The notes below the pieces were generated by a model. The model saw nothing but the letters and a program-made list of their open reading frames with translations, did no database searches and was not told the origin of the DNA. This document shows positions 13,132 through 25,502 of a DNA stretch of 64,000 nucleotides, one piece after another. Location: assembly GCF_032062135.1 (NCBI RefSeq), contig NC_092859.1, positions 31,084,531 through 31,148,530 on the forward strand. Reading direction: 5' to 3'. The stretch's first letter is position 1, and each line of letters opens with the position of its first letter. Made by a program: the position numbers and the translations under genes. The DNA is from Pyxicephalus adspersus. Lineage: Eukaryota > Chordata > Amphibia > Anura > Pyxicephalidae.

Positions 13132-13867
13132 GTAAGCATTTTGTACCTATATGGAATGAATAGCAAGCAAAGAATTTATTTGATTTGTTTTTCAATGTTA
13201 TCAAAACTCACTTCATTCAAGCTTCCTTTACTAAGCAGGCCATTTGTTAAAGTGAACCTGTCATTTTAGGCTAGTGTTCCAAAATGCAAGTTTCCACAAG
13301 GTATGTGTAAGAAAGGTTCATGCACATTTCATATGTTTGCTCAGTGCAGGCTGAACAGAATACAAAACTCAGCACTTCCAATAAGCCGGGTTCACACCAA
13401 TGCACTGTGTTAATGACCACTGGGTGAACATGAAACGTGTTGCATTTAAACACAACATAACATGCAGCAACAAGCAAAAAAGTTAGTATTTTGGCATGTG
13501 CAATGAAAAGAAAAACACAGCAACCCAACACTCTAAAAAGCATGCCAACACAAGTGCATTTTAAGCATGTCAACACATGCTTCACACAAGTTATGTAAAT
13601 CCAGCCTATGTTATCAGCAAATCCTCGTTCCTTATGCCTCATTCGTGTGGGCAGGTCTTTGTTGGCCACACTGGATTGAGAGATAGTAGGGTGGCATGGT
13701 TGCCAGCTCGGTCATACTTGTCTTGTGCTGCCTGCTTTTTTTTTAAACTGGTTTATTAGTTTTAATACTCAAGAACAAAATATATATAAATCAGCTTACC
13801 AGTCTTCTACTTTTATTTTGTATGCAATGCACTGTATCTATGAAATATGAATATGCCCATTTTAGAG

Positions 13868-14072
13868 CAGTGTTTCTCAAGCAGGATTTCATGAAACCCC
13901 AGGGTTGCACCAAAGCTTGCTAGGAGTTCATTGAGCCATGAGGTCATTTACCACTTACACCAATGAACTATTTGGGTATGTTAAAAAGGTCAGGAGGCTT
14001 CTCTGGGGTATGATATGTTATAGGTTTACAGATCACCTCCCCCTTTTCTCACCTCAATAACCAGGGGTTTAA
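13868..14072 (+). repeat. CAGTGTTTCTCAA-type dispersed repeat (hAT-like remnant)
   Basis: It begins CAGTGTTTCTCAAGCAGG and continues with the decayed GGAACCCCAGGGTT...GCTAGGAGTTCATTGAGC pattern. That pattern is shared with 21502-21785 and, inverted, with 57570-57841. The CAGTG start is hAT-like; the right end is uncertain. Confidence 0.55.
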
Positions 14073-14756
14073 TAAAAAGGCCAAAAACAAAACAAAATCT
14101 GGAGGTTAATTGTTAGGATTTACTTACACTTTAAACTTAGCCTGTCCTGCAAAAGCCATTTTGTGGAGTTCTGGTTTGAAATCATATGCGTGTACCTTCT
14201 TTCTCAACACATTTTAAAGCAATTTTGTCTATCCACACAAAGAAAAACATTATATGAGTTCGTTTGAGTTGAATTGTTTTACATCAGACATGATGTAGGT
14301 TACGTTCCAGGATAAAAGTAGGGTGTAACTGTGGCTAGGAGCCATTCCAGTAAGAATATTTCATGACAAACACCAGCATAATAATGTGGCTAGGATAGCT
14401 GACTTTTATGTTATACATATCTTATATTTTGTATATTGTTACAATTTAGATAACAGCACCCCTTTAAGATTTAAAGTATCCTAGTATGTTGTTTCAATGC
14501 ATAAAAACAAAGTATGGAATGAGAATTTCGCTTTTTTTTTCTGCTATTCTGAATACTCAAACAGAGCAATTATTTTGACCCCAGACAAGGTGTTTATTGC
14601 GTATATGGGATTTGTAAGATGGATGTTTTTTTGTCTAGAATCAAGGCAAACATTTATTTTGACATTGTGATTTTTTTAGCTTATGTTTTAATCACAAAAA
14701 AGGTAAAGTTTATCTCTAGGCAAAGTTTTGAATAGAGAAAGAAAATGATTAGACCT

Positions 14757-14922
14757 CAGTATTCTCCCTAGAATTTTTTAAGCTGGGTGCGAAGAACATG
14801 TGGGTGCGTGGTGGCCCCTGTATCCTAACCCAACTTTTCAGTAACCACCCAAAAACAGCCAAGTGGTTACTGAAAAGTGCTGGGTGGTGTGCCCAGATAA
14901 AAGGGGCTGGGGAGAACACTAG
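14757..14922. repeat. Inverted-end interspersed repeat (AGTATTCTCCCTAG)
   Basis: The left end AGTATTCTCCCTAG is complementary to the right end CTGGGGAGAACACT. Internally, CAGTAACCAC and GTGGTTACTG form a second inverted pair around 14840-14873. Two opposing open frames here are by-products of this symmetry. No target duplication was established. Confidence 0.6.
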
Positions 14923-17900
14923 AACTTTAGTCAATTTGTTTTTGCTGTTTGTGTCCCAATTGGTGAGACTGACCCCTCTACTTGTTCTTGTCACCAAAAC
15001 AGAAAGGCGAAATCCAAAATGTTTAAGTTGTCTGTAGAACAGAAAAAGAGGAAATGTTCTAATTGGAGCAACTGTCCAGCAGCAAGATTATACCCATTAT
15101 GTGATTTCCTCTGTTACTATTACTTACTATTACTTTCACTGGGACATGAAGTAAAGGGAAAATTCACCAATGCTACATAGAAAAAAATACCCTGGCAGGG
15201 TTTTACCCTTTGCCTACCCTAAAAAACACCTATAAATTCAACTTATATAAACACAAAGGAAGGGGGTCTATCTGTCATTTAGGATCAGGCAAGACAACAC
15301 CAGCAGGTGGACATTGCTGACATTAAGCCAGGAGACAGGCAGGACCTGAGAGCACGAAGGTTGCTCAAAATAGTTGAGTAAATACCTCAGGAAAAAACAC
15401 TTGCAAAAAACAAGGTGAGTAACAGAAAGTGCTCATTTGGCATTCACATTTCGTTTAATGTCCTTTCAATATACAACCTGGAAACAAGCCATGAATTTTT
15501 TATAATCAAGTTGTTTTTAGATTAGATTCCCAAGTGTAATTACATTAGCATTGCTCCCTACATCATACATTTTTAAATGTAGGGTTCCATGACAATGCCC
15601 CCCTCATTGGGAAGGTCACAGGATCCTCATTTCTTTGCTCAGTGCTATTACACCTTGAAGACCGAGGATTAAATAGGGATTACTGTGGTGGTGCTTTACA
15701 TAGAAGTTAAGAATTGCAGACTAAACTTTATTCTGGAATGGCTAGGAAATCACTTAAAAAATACAAATGTAGATCAAAGGTGGGCTTTTTTGAGAAAGCA
15801 AATGACTATTACTGTTTCAGTGTGCAAAATTCATTTTGATATATGTGTGATATGAGATATAAATTGTTTGTGGCAAAAAAGTTGATGCCAAAAGCTAAAT
15901 GTGCTAAACAGACAATTTTCAGGAACTAAGTAATTTCTCAGACTGAAGTAAGTGACTGAATGATCATCTTAAATGCTTTATGGCCAGGGGAAGCATTACA
16001 CATATTTTATAATGAACATTTTAAACAGGTCACACTGGTGAAAAAAAATCTGGATGGCTTTTTTAGGGCACATGTTGACCTAAGGGGATGAATTATTATT
16101 ACAGTAAAAAAAACTTTCCTAACCGTGTGTCAGGCCTTAAATAAGCCCCAGGAAGAGGCATAGAAAAACAATGTCAGAATCTATGTACCTAAGATGAAAC
16201 TTTAAAAAAATAGCCTGTGGACCTTCCCTGGGTTCAAAAGCCCCCATCAAAGGCTTCAGATGAATGCTTTAGGATCTTTTCTCCTTTTATGGAGCAGGGG
16301 AATGTGTCCTCTTGACAATGTTGGCCTTAGGATATATAAAGAGAAGTCACTTATCTGTACAAGCAGAAATTATGCCTATGGCAAAGGAATGTATCCATTT
16401 GGATGTTTATGTAAAGTTTTCCAATACAGATGTCAAAATCACAGTTGGAAAAAGTGAAGTTCATGAACCTTCGGGTTTAAACGGTCAACTCTTTGGCACC
16501 CTTGTAAAAAGGTACATGTTGAATAGAAATTCAACTTACATGGTAAAAGCCAGGTAGATATTTTAAATACGCATGTGGACAGACCGAAATGTTTACTTGG
16601 AGGCACATTAAAGTAAAACGCAGTCATCAAAATGTATTTGAATCCTCCGTCAGGTGCCTTCAGGGTTCTTTTTATGTCCTTCTTAATTACCTGGACTTTT
16701 TTTAACTTCATGATGAGAAGCCAAAAGTTATCTCCAGCAACACACTATTGTTTCTTAGATCTTCTACACACTCCAGCAAATCTTCTGCCAATTGTGTGAC
16801 TGACTGACTATTCCAAATGATATTCTGATCAATAATCAATCGGTCCCAAAACACACACATGTATAGGATTCTGCCCTTCTGAGTATTTTTACCGAATAGA
16901 AATTATCAGATCTTTCAGCGGATGTACTTGGTCATCTGTGCACAGGATGCAACTTGTATATGCTTAATCAATAATTACTGTCCACAACCAAACAGTGAGT
17001 CCAAATGTAGTTATTCTACAAATTTATATATCTATTATATAACAAGCAATTAAAATCTGAAAGTCAAAAATTACTCAACATGTGCACATGCCTTCCCTTT
17101 AACGGGAAATAAAAAAAAAAAAACAGTTGTCTTTGAAACTTTTTCAAAAGAGTACTTGGAGACATGATAACTCCCCTTTAAAATGGAAAGTGCTTGGCAT
17201 TTTGTACTTATGATGCAGAGAGGTGAAAGGAGAAAATCATTTGTAAGTGGTCAGACTGACAACCACTAACAATCCAGCTAGACTCAAATGTCTCCTTCTC
17301 TCTTCTCTTCTCTTGTGCAAAGCTTATATATAATTTCAGAGCTCCCTTTGATGTGTTTCCCATAATTATCTGTCACTAACCCATCAGGTGACAATGCATC
17401 TGTTGCCCTCCCTCAATGCTAAGCCTGACATGGTGGAAGTAGTTTTTGAGCTCGGAATCCCGTGAGCCAAACATGAAAACACTTTTATCTTGCAAGTGTC
17501 CCGACAAAGCCTTGCTGGCTGTCCATAACCCCTATCTCACAATAAAAAAAATGTTTCTTTTATGTACAGGTAGTAGGCACAATAAAGTAATGCTACCTGA
17601 CTTATGGGTAAATTCTATAACTAAAAACTGCATTTCCCTCACAAAGTTTGGAGGTATGAAAAAGGGATGACCTTTCTTACCAAAATAAGACATGTCTTTA
17701 TTTGTATTACAGTGCAAGGCCTACCTCCCAAAAAAGCAGGTCAGGTAGAAAAAAATGAAATATTACTAAGATAAAATGCTCTGTCTTCAAACAAGGTTTT
17801 TTTTTTGGGGGGGGAAATGGGGCATTGTTTGGGTGTACCATGCCATTTTTCTTTTTGCATATGTCTGCAACAAATCTAAATAGGTATGCCTGTTTCAGCA

Positions 17901-20900
17901 CATTTGTTGCAAGTAGAAATAATTAGATTGCAGAAGAAATGCTCGAATCTGTTGTAGAAGTGACCTAGACCATAGCATTCCCCTAAAGTCATACAGCAAA
18001 TAGAAGGTAAATAATTGACACCATGTAAAGTGGTGCTATGGTATGCCTTTAACCCCTATTCATTTGCTCACTTTATCTGATGCCAACAACATACAGGGCC
18101 CAAGCTGGAATCATGCAGCTTTGAGATGTTATAGTTCTGCCTTAAGCCCTAGATTGGAATCTTGCCATCATTTTTTCTTGGTAAGGATAAATTTTGTGGC
18201 TCTGAAAAAAAAAGTAAAAAAACTATAAAAATAAGTAATAAAATAAAGCATGTCAGGTATGCTGAGCTTAGTGAAGCTTCCCATAGTAGCCTCTTTTGTT
18301 ACAGGTGCCAAAAATGATAATTCAAGGTCCATTTGCTGGTGCCAGAAACGGGGAGACCTTCTTCGGCCTGGAGAGATAATGATATTGGGTAACCGATACA
18401 GATAAACCATGATTTATTTATTACGCTATTATCTTTTCAATAAACCAATTATCTGGCTGTAGATTATACACTAGGAGTGGACAGGGAGGAGAGAGAATTC
18501 GAACCTTTAATGGGGAATCAGACTCTGCTGATAAGAGGGAATGAGAGATAATGTTCTCCTAATCAGAAATGATATTTCTATTTTTGGCGCTTTCCTGAAC
18601 AGAAGGTTATTGTTACAGATATTTGACGGGCAACTTAGTATTGTATTGTCTCTTTATGGTGCCATGTCTAGAGAGGTTTGTACTACTTCCAAGCTGCCCA
18701 TGGACATTATTAGCTATAATCATTTTTATTTATCTGTATAACTCTGGCGTATAATCTAAATATAACATTGCTTTAAAGGAAAAATATGTCTATCTGTGAT
18801 ACTTTTGTCCTTAATATTTAAAGTACTTCTATACCCAAAACTTTTCTTGTAGTTTTGGATACATTAGGGAAGAATTAGAACTCCCACTGGGTTTTAATCA
18901 ACAACAAGTCTCATTTTTACCATCAAGGTCTACTGTATGTGTTGTCCTCCCACCTCTCCCTTCACCTGCACATTAACACAGGTATGCTTCCCATGTGAAC
19001 AAGGCCAAGAACAAGCAGCAGTTCACCCATGTAATTACACAGCAATCAGCAAATGGCAACCAACAAGCCGCCTGTGAACAGTGGAGAAGACAAACGTATT
19101 TCTTTTCCCAGGTTGCAGTAGTGCCATTGTGCTGCCTGGAAGTATTGTGTTGTAAGTGATGTGTGTGCCAGCCGTGCCAGGAACTGTGTAAACACTAATA
19201 TTTATCCATGAATTCTTTGTTGCCATAGAACCAACATTCTAAAACTGATCCTCAGGGAACCCTTAAAGTGGACTTGTCATGAAATGTACTACATTTTTCA
19301 ATAATGACTTAAAAGCTAACAGAGAAATAACACAAAAAAAACCTTGTGATGTGCTATCCCATTCTACCTAGTGTCTAGGGCACATAAAAACAACATTTAC
19401 TTACTTTTTCCCTTTGCTATTGTAGGTTCCTCCTCTTGTGTGACTGACACCCCAAAGCCAACTTTCTAATCTGCTCTATGCTATGGTTGGAGGCCTGATG
19501 TTGTCACCTACAATTTAGAACCAATATTTCTACATTGTAAAGTTGTGTACAGAAGTTTTATTTCTGTTTCTGAAAATGCTCTCTAGTTGTTTCCAGCGAC
19601 AGTAAAATAAATGAGAGCTGTATTGAGTGGGGAGGACAAACAGGAGGCACGCTACTGAATCCTACCCCATAGGAAATGACAGCGGTCATCATTGGTTCAA
19701 CTTTAAGGCCCCTCTCCCCATCAGCACATATTTTAGATAGGGTGTACTGCCAATCAATTCCCACAGCACCTTCTCATCATATTCTACTGTTGTCATTCAT
19801 ATAACGCTAAACAGAGAGAAAAACATAGCAGTGATTCTATTGGACCATATACTGGCAGGATGAACAGCTTTTTTTTTTACATGAGCGTCAAATCTTTATA
19901 TTTTGAACATGTATAGGTTGATATTTTTAAGAATGAGATTTCGAAATTTCTTACTTCATATGTTAGGAAACAATAATCGCCTGTGAAATGTGTTAGCTGG
20001 AGAGTGGGAGGTGTTAGTATGTGTGCAGATATGACCTTTAAAGAGGATTGACAATGCAAGGAGCACATACTGGATGAGAGGGATCTGGATGTCCGCATTG
20101 TCTGTCAGTTGAGTGGCATCAAAGTGAGAGGGAAGTTTTGGCATAGCATTATTAGCCTATTGTGCTCCAAATAAATAAAAAGTAGCTATTTGTGCTCCAT
20201 CTGAACTACTCTAGTCTATAGAACTGAATGCCCAAAAAATGTTATCTCGTATTTGTATACTACTAATCTCTCCACTTTTCATGTAATGGAGAAGAAGACA
20301 TGTGTGAAGACCAGCCTGGGTGACAACCATTGCTCCCTCTTAAGGTACACTGGCTTCCAACCAGAGGCAGGAAATTTGTTATCTGCAGGAATATTAGGGA
20401 AACTGAATTTGCAACTACCCCATCTATGGATTGTTAAAACTGCAATATATCAGTTTTTTGTTTAGATACCATGTAAGCATTTTGTTGACCAATTTATTGA
20501 CCAGCTTTGCTTTATCTGGTCTTGGTGAGTATGAGTAGCTCTATTCGGCTGAAAGAGTCACTGGAAAATGCAAGGCAGACAAAATTTAGCAAGTTTAAAT
20601 TATGTCATCCTTACCAAAAGCTCCTAAAAAAAATTCGAGAAGCGTTTTGTCTGCACTCTCCTCCATCACAATGGCTTTCTTGGAGATCACCAAAGCGTGA
20701 ATGAGCTGCCTTATTCTTTCGACATCACAAGCTTGCTAACACTTGAACAGTGTTTGTTGCTTTTTATTTCACTTGTATCTCTGAATATCGTAAGGGTTGT
20801 TGTACCAGATCAGTTGACTGTATTTGCCAGCACTTTTGTAGGCCTTTAACACACTAGTTTTAGTGCACAGATAAAGGGCCAATACACTGACAAAAGAATA

Positions 20901-21501
20901 TATTTATAGAATTGGTAGCAAACAGCTACATTCAAGGTTTAAACTTTGTCCACATCTAAGGAGGTGACACATTTATTTCCTAATTCATTAAGGCCAATTG
21001 TCACCTCTGAGCTTTCCGATTAAACAATGAAAATGCATCACCAGCCCTGTCCAAAAACAAAAACACAATTTTAGTAGAGTTAGAAATTCAGAAAATGTTT
21101 TCTTGTTGTCTGTATCTTCTTGTCTATTGTCAACCTGGCCCTTTATTCTTGACATTGCGGTACAGGGATAGCAAGTGGGGGAAGTCTGCCCATTGAGAGT
21201 CACTGACAGAAAATAAAAACCTGATAAAGATTTAAAACACTCTGGCAAAGAAAATGACTGGAGTTAGGTTTTAATATCAGGCTAGAAGATCCAACTACTA
21301 GACTCGATCTTTGGATTTCGGTACATTGCATTCTAGGGATGAGAAGTAACACGCTTAAATGTACTTTCCAATTTTAGTCTTGCTTCCAAACAGCCCATGA
21401 AGCCAACTTCTGTGCCTATCATGTTTGTAAAAGTTCCATGGATACTAGCAAACCTGTTTTCTCAATAGCCATTGAGTCTAACTTTAGTTATGGGGTAAGC
21501 C

Positions 21502-21785
21502 GGTGCTTCTCTGTGACGTTCTAGGGTTCCTCCAGAAGTTTTTAGGGGTTCCTTAAGGAATGAGCAGTTTATGTCACTCAGAGCAATTTAAGTGACAATA
21601 ATTATCTTTGTGTCTATCTGTAGGGGTGACATTCTTCACAAATTGGCAGCTATGTAAGAGGCATTTTCCCACTGACCGCCACCCTAGTCTACTGTGAGCT
21701 GTGGATATGGTAGTTGTAACAGGGGTTCCTTGAAGACCTGAAAGCAATTTAAAAGGTTCCCCATTTTAAAAAGGTCAACAAAGTC
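21502..21785 (+). repeat. GGGTTCCTC-type dispersed repeat
   Basis: Shows TTCTAGGGTTCCTCCAGAAG, AGGGGTTCCTTAAGGAATGA and, near the 3' end, GGGGTTCCTTGAAGACCTGA. The same motifs appear inverted at 57570-57841 and weakly at 44014-44275 and 62141-62240. Confidence 0.65.
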
Positions 21786-21971
21786 TGGGTTAGTAGTTAG
21801 ACGTTGACAGGTTCTACAATCCAAAAGCAAAATTTTGGAATGCAAGAAATAACAAAAACACAGTTGTACTGCAAAAAGAGGGTTTGTGTCTGATTAGGTC
21901 ACTAAGGATACACTGGATAGTGTGGTCAATTTCTTCATCCTATTAAAGTACACAGAAACCCCATGCAACTG

Positions 21972-22150
21972 TTATTAATATTACACAGTATTTTTATAGC
22001 GCCGACATATTATGCAGTACTTTAAAAAGTCCATAGTCATATCACTAGCTGTCCCTCAAAGGGGTTCACAAGCCCCTACCTCAGTCATATGTACAGTCTA
22101 AGGTCAATTTTTGGGATAGCCAATCAACCTAACTGCACATTTTCAGAATG
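21972..22150 (-). mobile_element. SINE 3' portion (5'-truncated copy)
   Basis: On the minus strand it carries the tail of the 3160 SINE: CTTTGAGGGACAGCTAGTGA, a decayed GTACTGCATAATATGTCGGC and an ATAAAAATACTG end. The tRNA-like head and B box are absent. Confidence 0.7.
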
Positions 22151-22389
22151 ACAGGAAAGTAAGGATGACACTTAAAAAAGAGGCTATTAGTACAATACTT
22201 ACCTGAATAAATTTAATAACTTCAGTGACTTTAGTCGGGCCTTAAGCAGAAGTGGAATGTTTCCTTATTAGCACTAGCAGTTCACTGGTTTGACTCCTTG
22301 CCCGGGGTTGCCCATTAACTCGAGTGAACAGACCATCCATCCTCCATTTTTTCCATGTGGCTTCACAATTACCTGTTGATGAAATTCAC

Positions 22390-22700
22390 AATGCTTCAAC
22401 AGATCCACTGACAGGCTTTAAGCGGCACCCGTGATCGAAGCTATCAACAAGAGACTCATATACCTGCAAGCGGTACTGTTAAACTGTACTCTGCAGGTGT
22501 GATCACTATTCAGCACAGGCGCTGTCATCAAAGAGACAGACAAATTCTCAATGATGGGATAAGAGCAGGCACTTCATTATCTCCTCTCCATTGCACAGCA
22601 GACAAGTGACTCATTATCATATCATATGTTATCACTAATTATTTTACCAGACAAGCTTATTTTTATTGCCTGGGGCTGCGAATGGCTGGCACATAGGGTG
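22390..22700. promoter_or_regulatory. Candidate conserved intronic enhancer of WNT7B
   Basis: A non-repetitive, moderately GC block inside intron 2 with a TCF/LEF-type ATCAAAG (22527-22533) and several homeodomain-like TAATTA/CATTATC motifs. The call rests on texture and motif content only; no comparison was possible. Confidence 0.2.
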
Positions 22701-25332
22701 AAACAGCTTGGCATCCATTTGTCTGGAGCACTGAAACAGTTTTTTTACTGGACTAGGGCTATGTGCATAAACTGGATAAATGTTGCCTGAGATGATCACA
22801 ACCATTCATCTTATTCAACAGCCAACAGCAGTGCGTGTACAGCGGTCTCCAGACATTGTTCGTTTGTAACGATGAACCGGGACCAACCGCCATTCCTTGG
22901 TGGTGAACAAAGTAGATGGTCTGCCATTTATCCTGCCCTCTCCATAGAACCGAACTTGGCTGTGTGTTATCTCCTGGTGCTATTGATCATTTGTCAAGTA
23001 TTTAAAACAAATTTGTAAAAAGAACCAACTGGTTTGGCTGCTGTTCGAAAGAATGCAAATGGAAGAATGACAGAGAGGTCAGTCTTCTGCTTCCCCTTCT
23101 ACTTGGGGGTTAGGAGAAGACCTAAGAGACCTGTTTGTTTGACTGAACTGCAGCAAAAAAAAAAAAAGGGTCCCTGACCTGATAGACACATCTGTGCTAT
23201 GTGGCAAAACTTTGTAAATCTCAGAACTAGAACAGAAATACAGTACAAATCCCTAGGTGAAAAACCTTTATATATGTATTTCATCTGTCGATTTATCTGT
23301 TGGCCAGGTCAATTTTTAAAGTAAAATTGTTTGTTCTTGTCCTGTTTTTACCTGACAATCCAAAAATAATAAAATAAATAAATAATAAAAATCTTATGAC
23401 TTAAGTAAAATACACAGTGGTTTATATATTTATTTTCAACTTTAATGGACTATTTCACCCAAAACACATATTTTAGCTCTATGATATGAGAATTAAACCA
23501 CCTGACAGTTTCTTTTGTCTCTCGGGTACTCAATTAGCAAGATTGTTGTCACTTATCAGGGGTTAGACATGGTTTCCATCATCTCCCACATCCTGACATG
23601 TGACATGAGGAGCCAAACACACAAAGTCGGACTGGAACATCAAGACCCCCTAAGCAGACAAGAACTAAATTGGGAATTGGGAGCTCTCACTGTTGCACTA
23701 AAAGCCTGTACTAGATTTGCAATTCATAGATTTTACTTTTTGCATAGAAATTCTTCTTCAATACAATTAATAATAAGTGATGCTTTAAAAGGGGTTTCCA
23801 GTATCTCCAACATTAGATGGAAACCCTTCCTATTTGTCTGATGATTGTATCTGGCAGGGATCACACCTCTTGTAACTAGACGATTGGGTATCCCTGGAGT
23901 CCTGCAAAATCAGGTAATTGAGGAACATGGAAAAAACCTTTACCCTTTCTGCAATCATAAAGTCTAGACAAAGCTCCAAAAACTTTCCATGCCCAAACTG
24001 AAAAATAGATGTTGATGCTTAGAATCTATGCTTCCAAGAAGAGCTGGCAGAAATCTGTTTAATACATTTTAAAAACTCTATTCTATGCTCATTCTGGGAA
24101 TTTGGGTTCAGATTTTTGTGATACATTTATTTAGCCTATGAAGAGGACCAACTAATTTGTTGAACTTTGCTATTATAGAAAAATCTGCAGGCCATCACTA
24201 ACATATTTAACTGTTGCTTGTCCCCTGACCAATTTGCCAATTACCAAGCTTAGCCAATGCTCTGGAATTGGTACACGTTTGATGTTCATTGACACTGAGT
24301 CATGTTCCCAAGCTCACCAAACACTTTATGCCCTGATTGGGGGATTGTTGTGACCTCTGAAATACTGTGGAGGTCCCTCCCTTCATCTGAGCAGATATTA
24401 ATATTAATAGATTTCAGACTCCTAATTCTTTGGTCTAGAGTTCCTATTGGACCTGTTTTATGGATTCTCAACTATAGGCTACCTATTAAAGTTTTATTTT
24501 AGCACTGCTTTACCATAGCCACTGTGCTTTATATACATTTAAGTTAAATCCTGCACTTCTTATATATATTTGTTACCTTGGTTTATCAGGAACTTTTTAT
24601 ATTTGCATTATGATAATAGAGTTGGTAAGAATTCTTGAGCAAGCAATTTTGCACAAAATTTGCCCAATTTATTAAATGCAACCAATACATCTGGTGCTTT
24701 ATCTTCTATGCTATTAGGACAACATGAATTTTTATTAGACTGATCAACAGTGAAAGTGTTAAAGAAGTATTTTATGGGTGAAATGCAAAGTGAGGCATTT
24801 TCAGTTCTGGAATTCTTTTTCTACTGCTGGTGTTGGCAGTCAAAGTTCTACTTCCCTTTCTATATTACACATCAATGATTATAGGAAATCACTGTGTATT
24901 TGCTCTGGGTCTCTCCCTTGGTTGACTCTTCAGTTGATAACCACAACGTATTATAGTGTCTAGGCTTTCCAGACGTTAGTATTCTTTTACTATGATCATA
25001 GAATCTCATTTCGCTTATCAACTGAAGCTACAAGAATTCACATTTCTGCTTGTCAGGAGAACGGTCATTTTAATACTAAGGATTTTGATGCTAAATATTT
25101 CCCCAAGATGAGAGTATGTGGATATGGTGCAGTTCACTAGAGAAAGTGAATTTTTTGTACTCAGTCTGACAGTATCCTGATTGAAGTAGAACTAAAGCCA
25201 GTTTTTTGTAGAACAGCTAGAGGCCTCTAAAGTTAATTTAATGCTGTCTGTGGGGAGATTTCTCTCTTACTTTTATCCAGTAAGTAAGATAAAAGAAATC
25301 AACCCCATGGGCACACAGACAGAAAAAAAAAA

Positions 25333-25502
25333 ACAGACAATGGTGGATGCAGCCAACAGTGGGCCCCTGTGCAGAACTGACTTGTTCCCTCCCACCACCA
25401 TTGCAATGTGGCTGCTGTGGGGACCCCAAGTTGGCTGGCAAAGGTCCAGTTCCCTTGTGCAGTTCAACAATTTGCACCTCCCTCTGTCTGCCACTGCTGA
25501 CA
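25333..25502. repeat. Interspersed repeat related to 2497-2650
   Basis: Shares GGTGGATGCAGCCAACAGTG, GGGCCCCTGTGCAGAACTGA and CTGCCACTGCTG-type ends with the earlier copy. Several overlapping open frames on both strands (25238-25559) are artefacts of its GC-rich, stop-poor sequence. Confidence 0.5.

Larger units (their letters stand above)
13132..21501. other. WNT7B intron 2, 5' half
   Basis: No exon is recognised. Contents include a TTAAAGTGAACCTGTCA repeat end near 13246, an interspersed repeat at 13384-13610 rich in AACACA/GCATG motifs (which produces a 132-residue minus-strand frame), a GGTTTCATGAAACCCC-type repeat from 13868, and an inverted-end repeat at 14757-14922. Another TTAAAGTGGACTTGTCATG repeat end is near 19262. 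Confidence 0.55.

Noticed and set aside
13271..13669. 132-codon minus-strand frame close to WNT7B exon 2
   Set aside because: Falls in an interspersed repeat rich in CACA and GCATG motifs; the cysteine-rich translation comes from that repeat composition.
23515..23841. 108-codon + strand frame as a LINE fragment
   Set aside because: No reverse transcriptase or endonuclease motif could be seen in it or in neighbouring frames.
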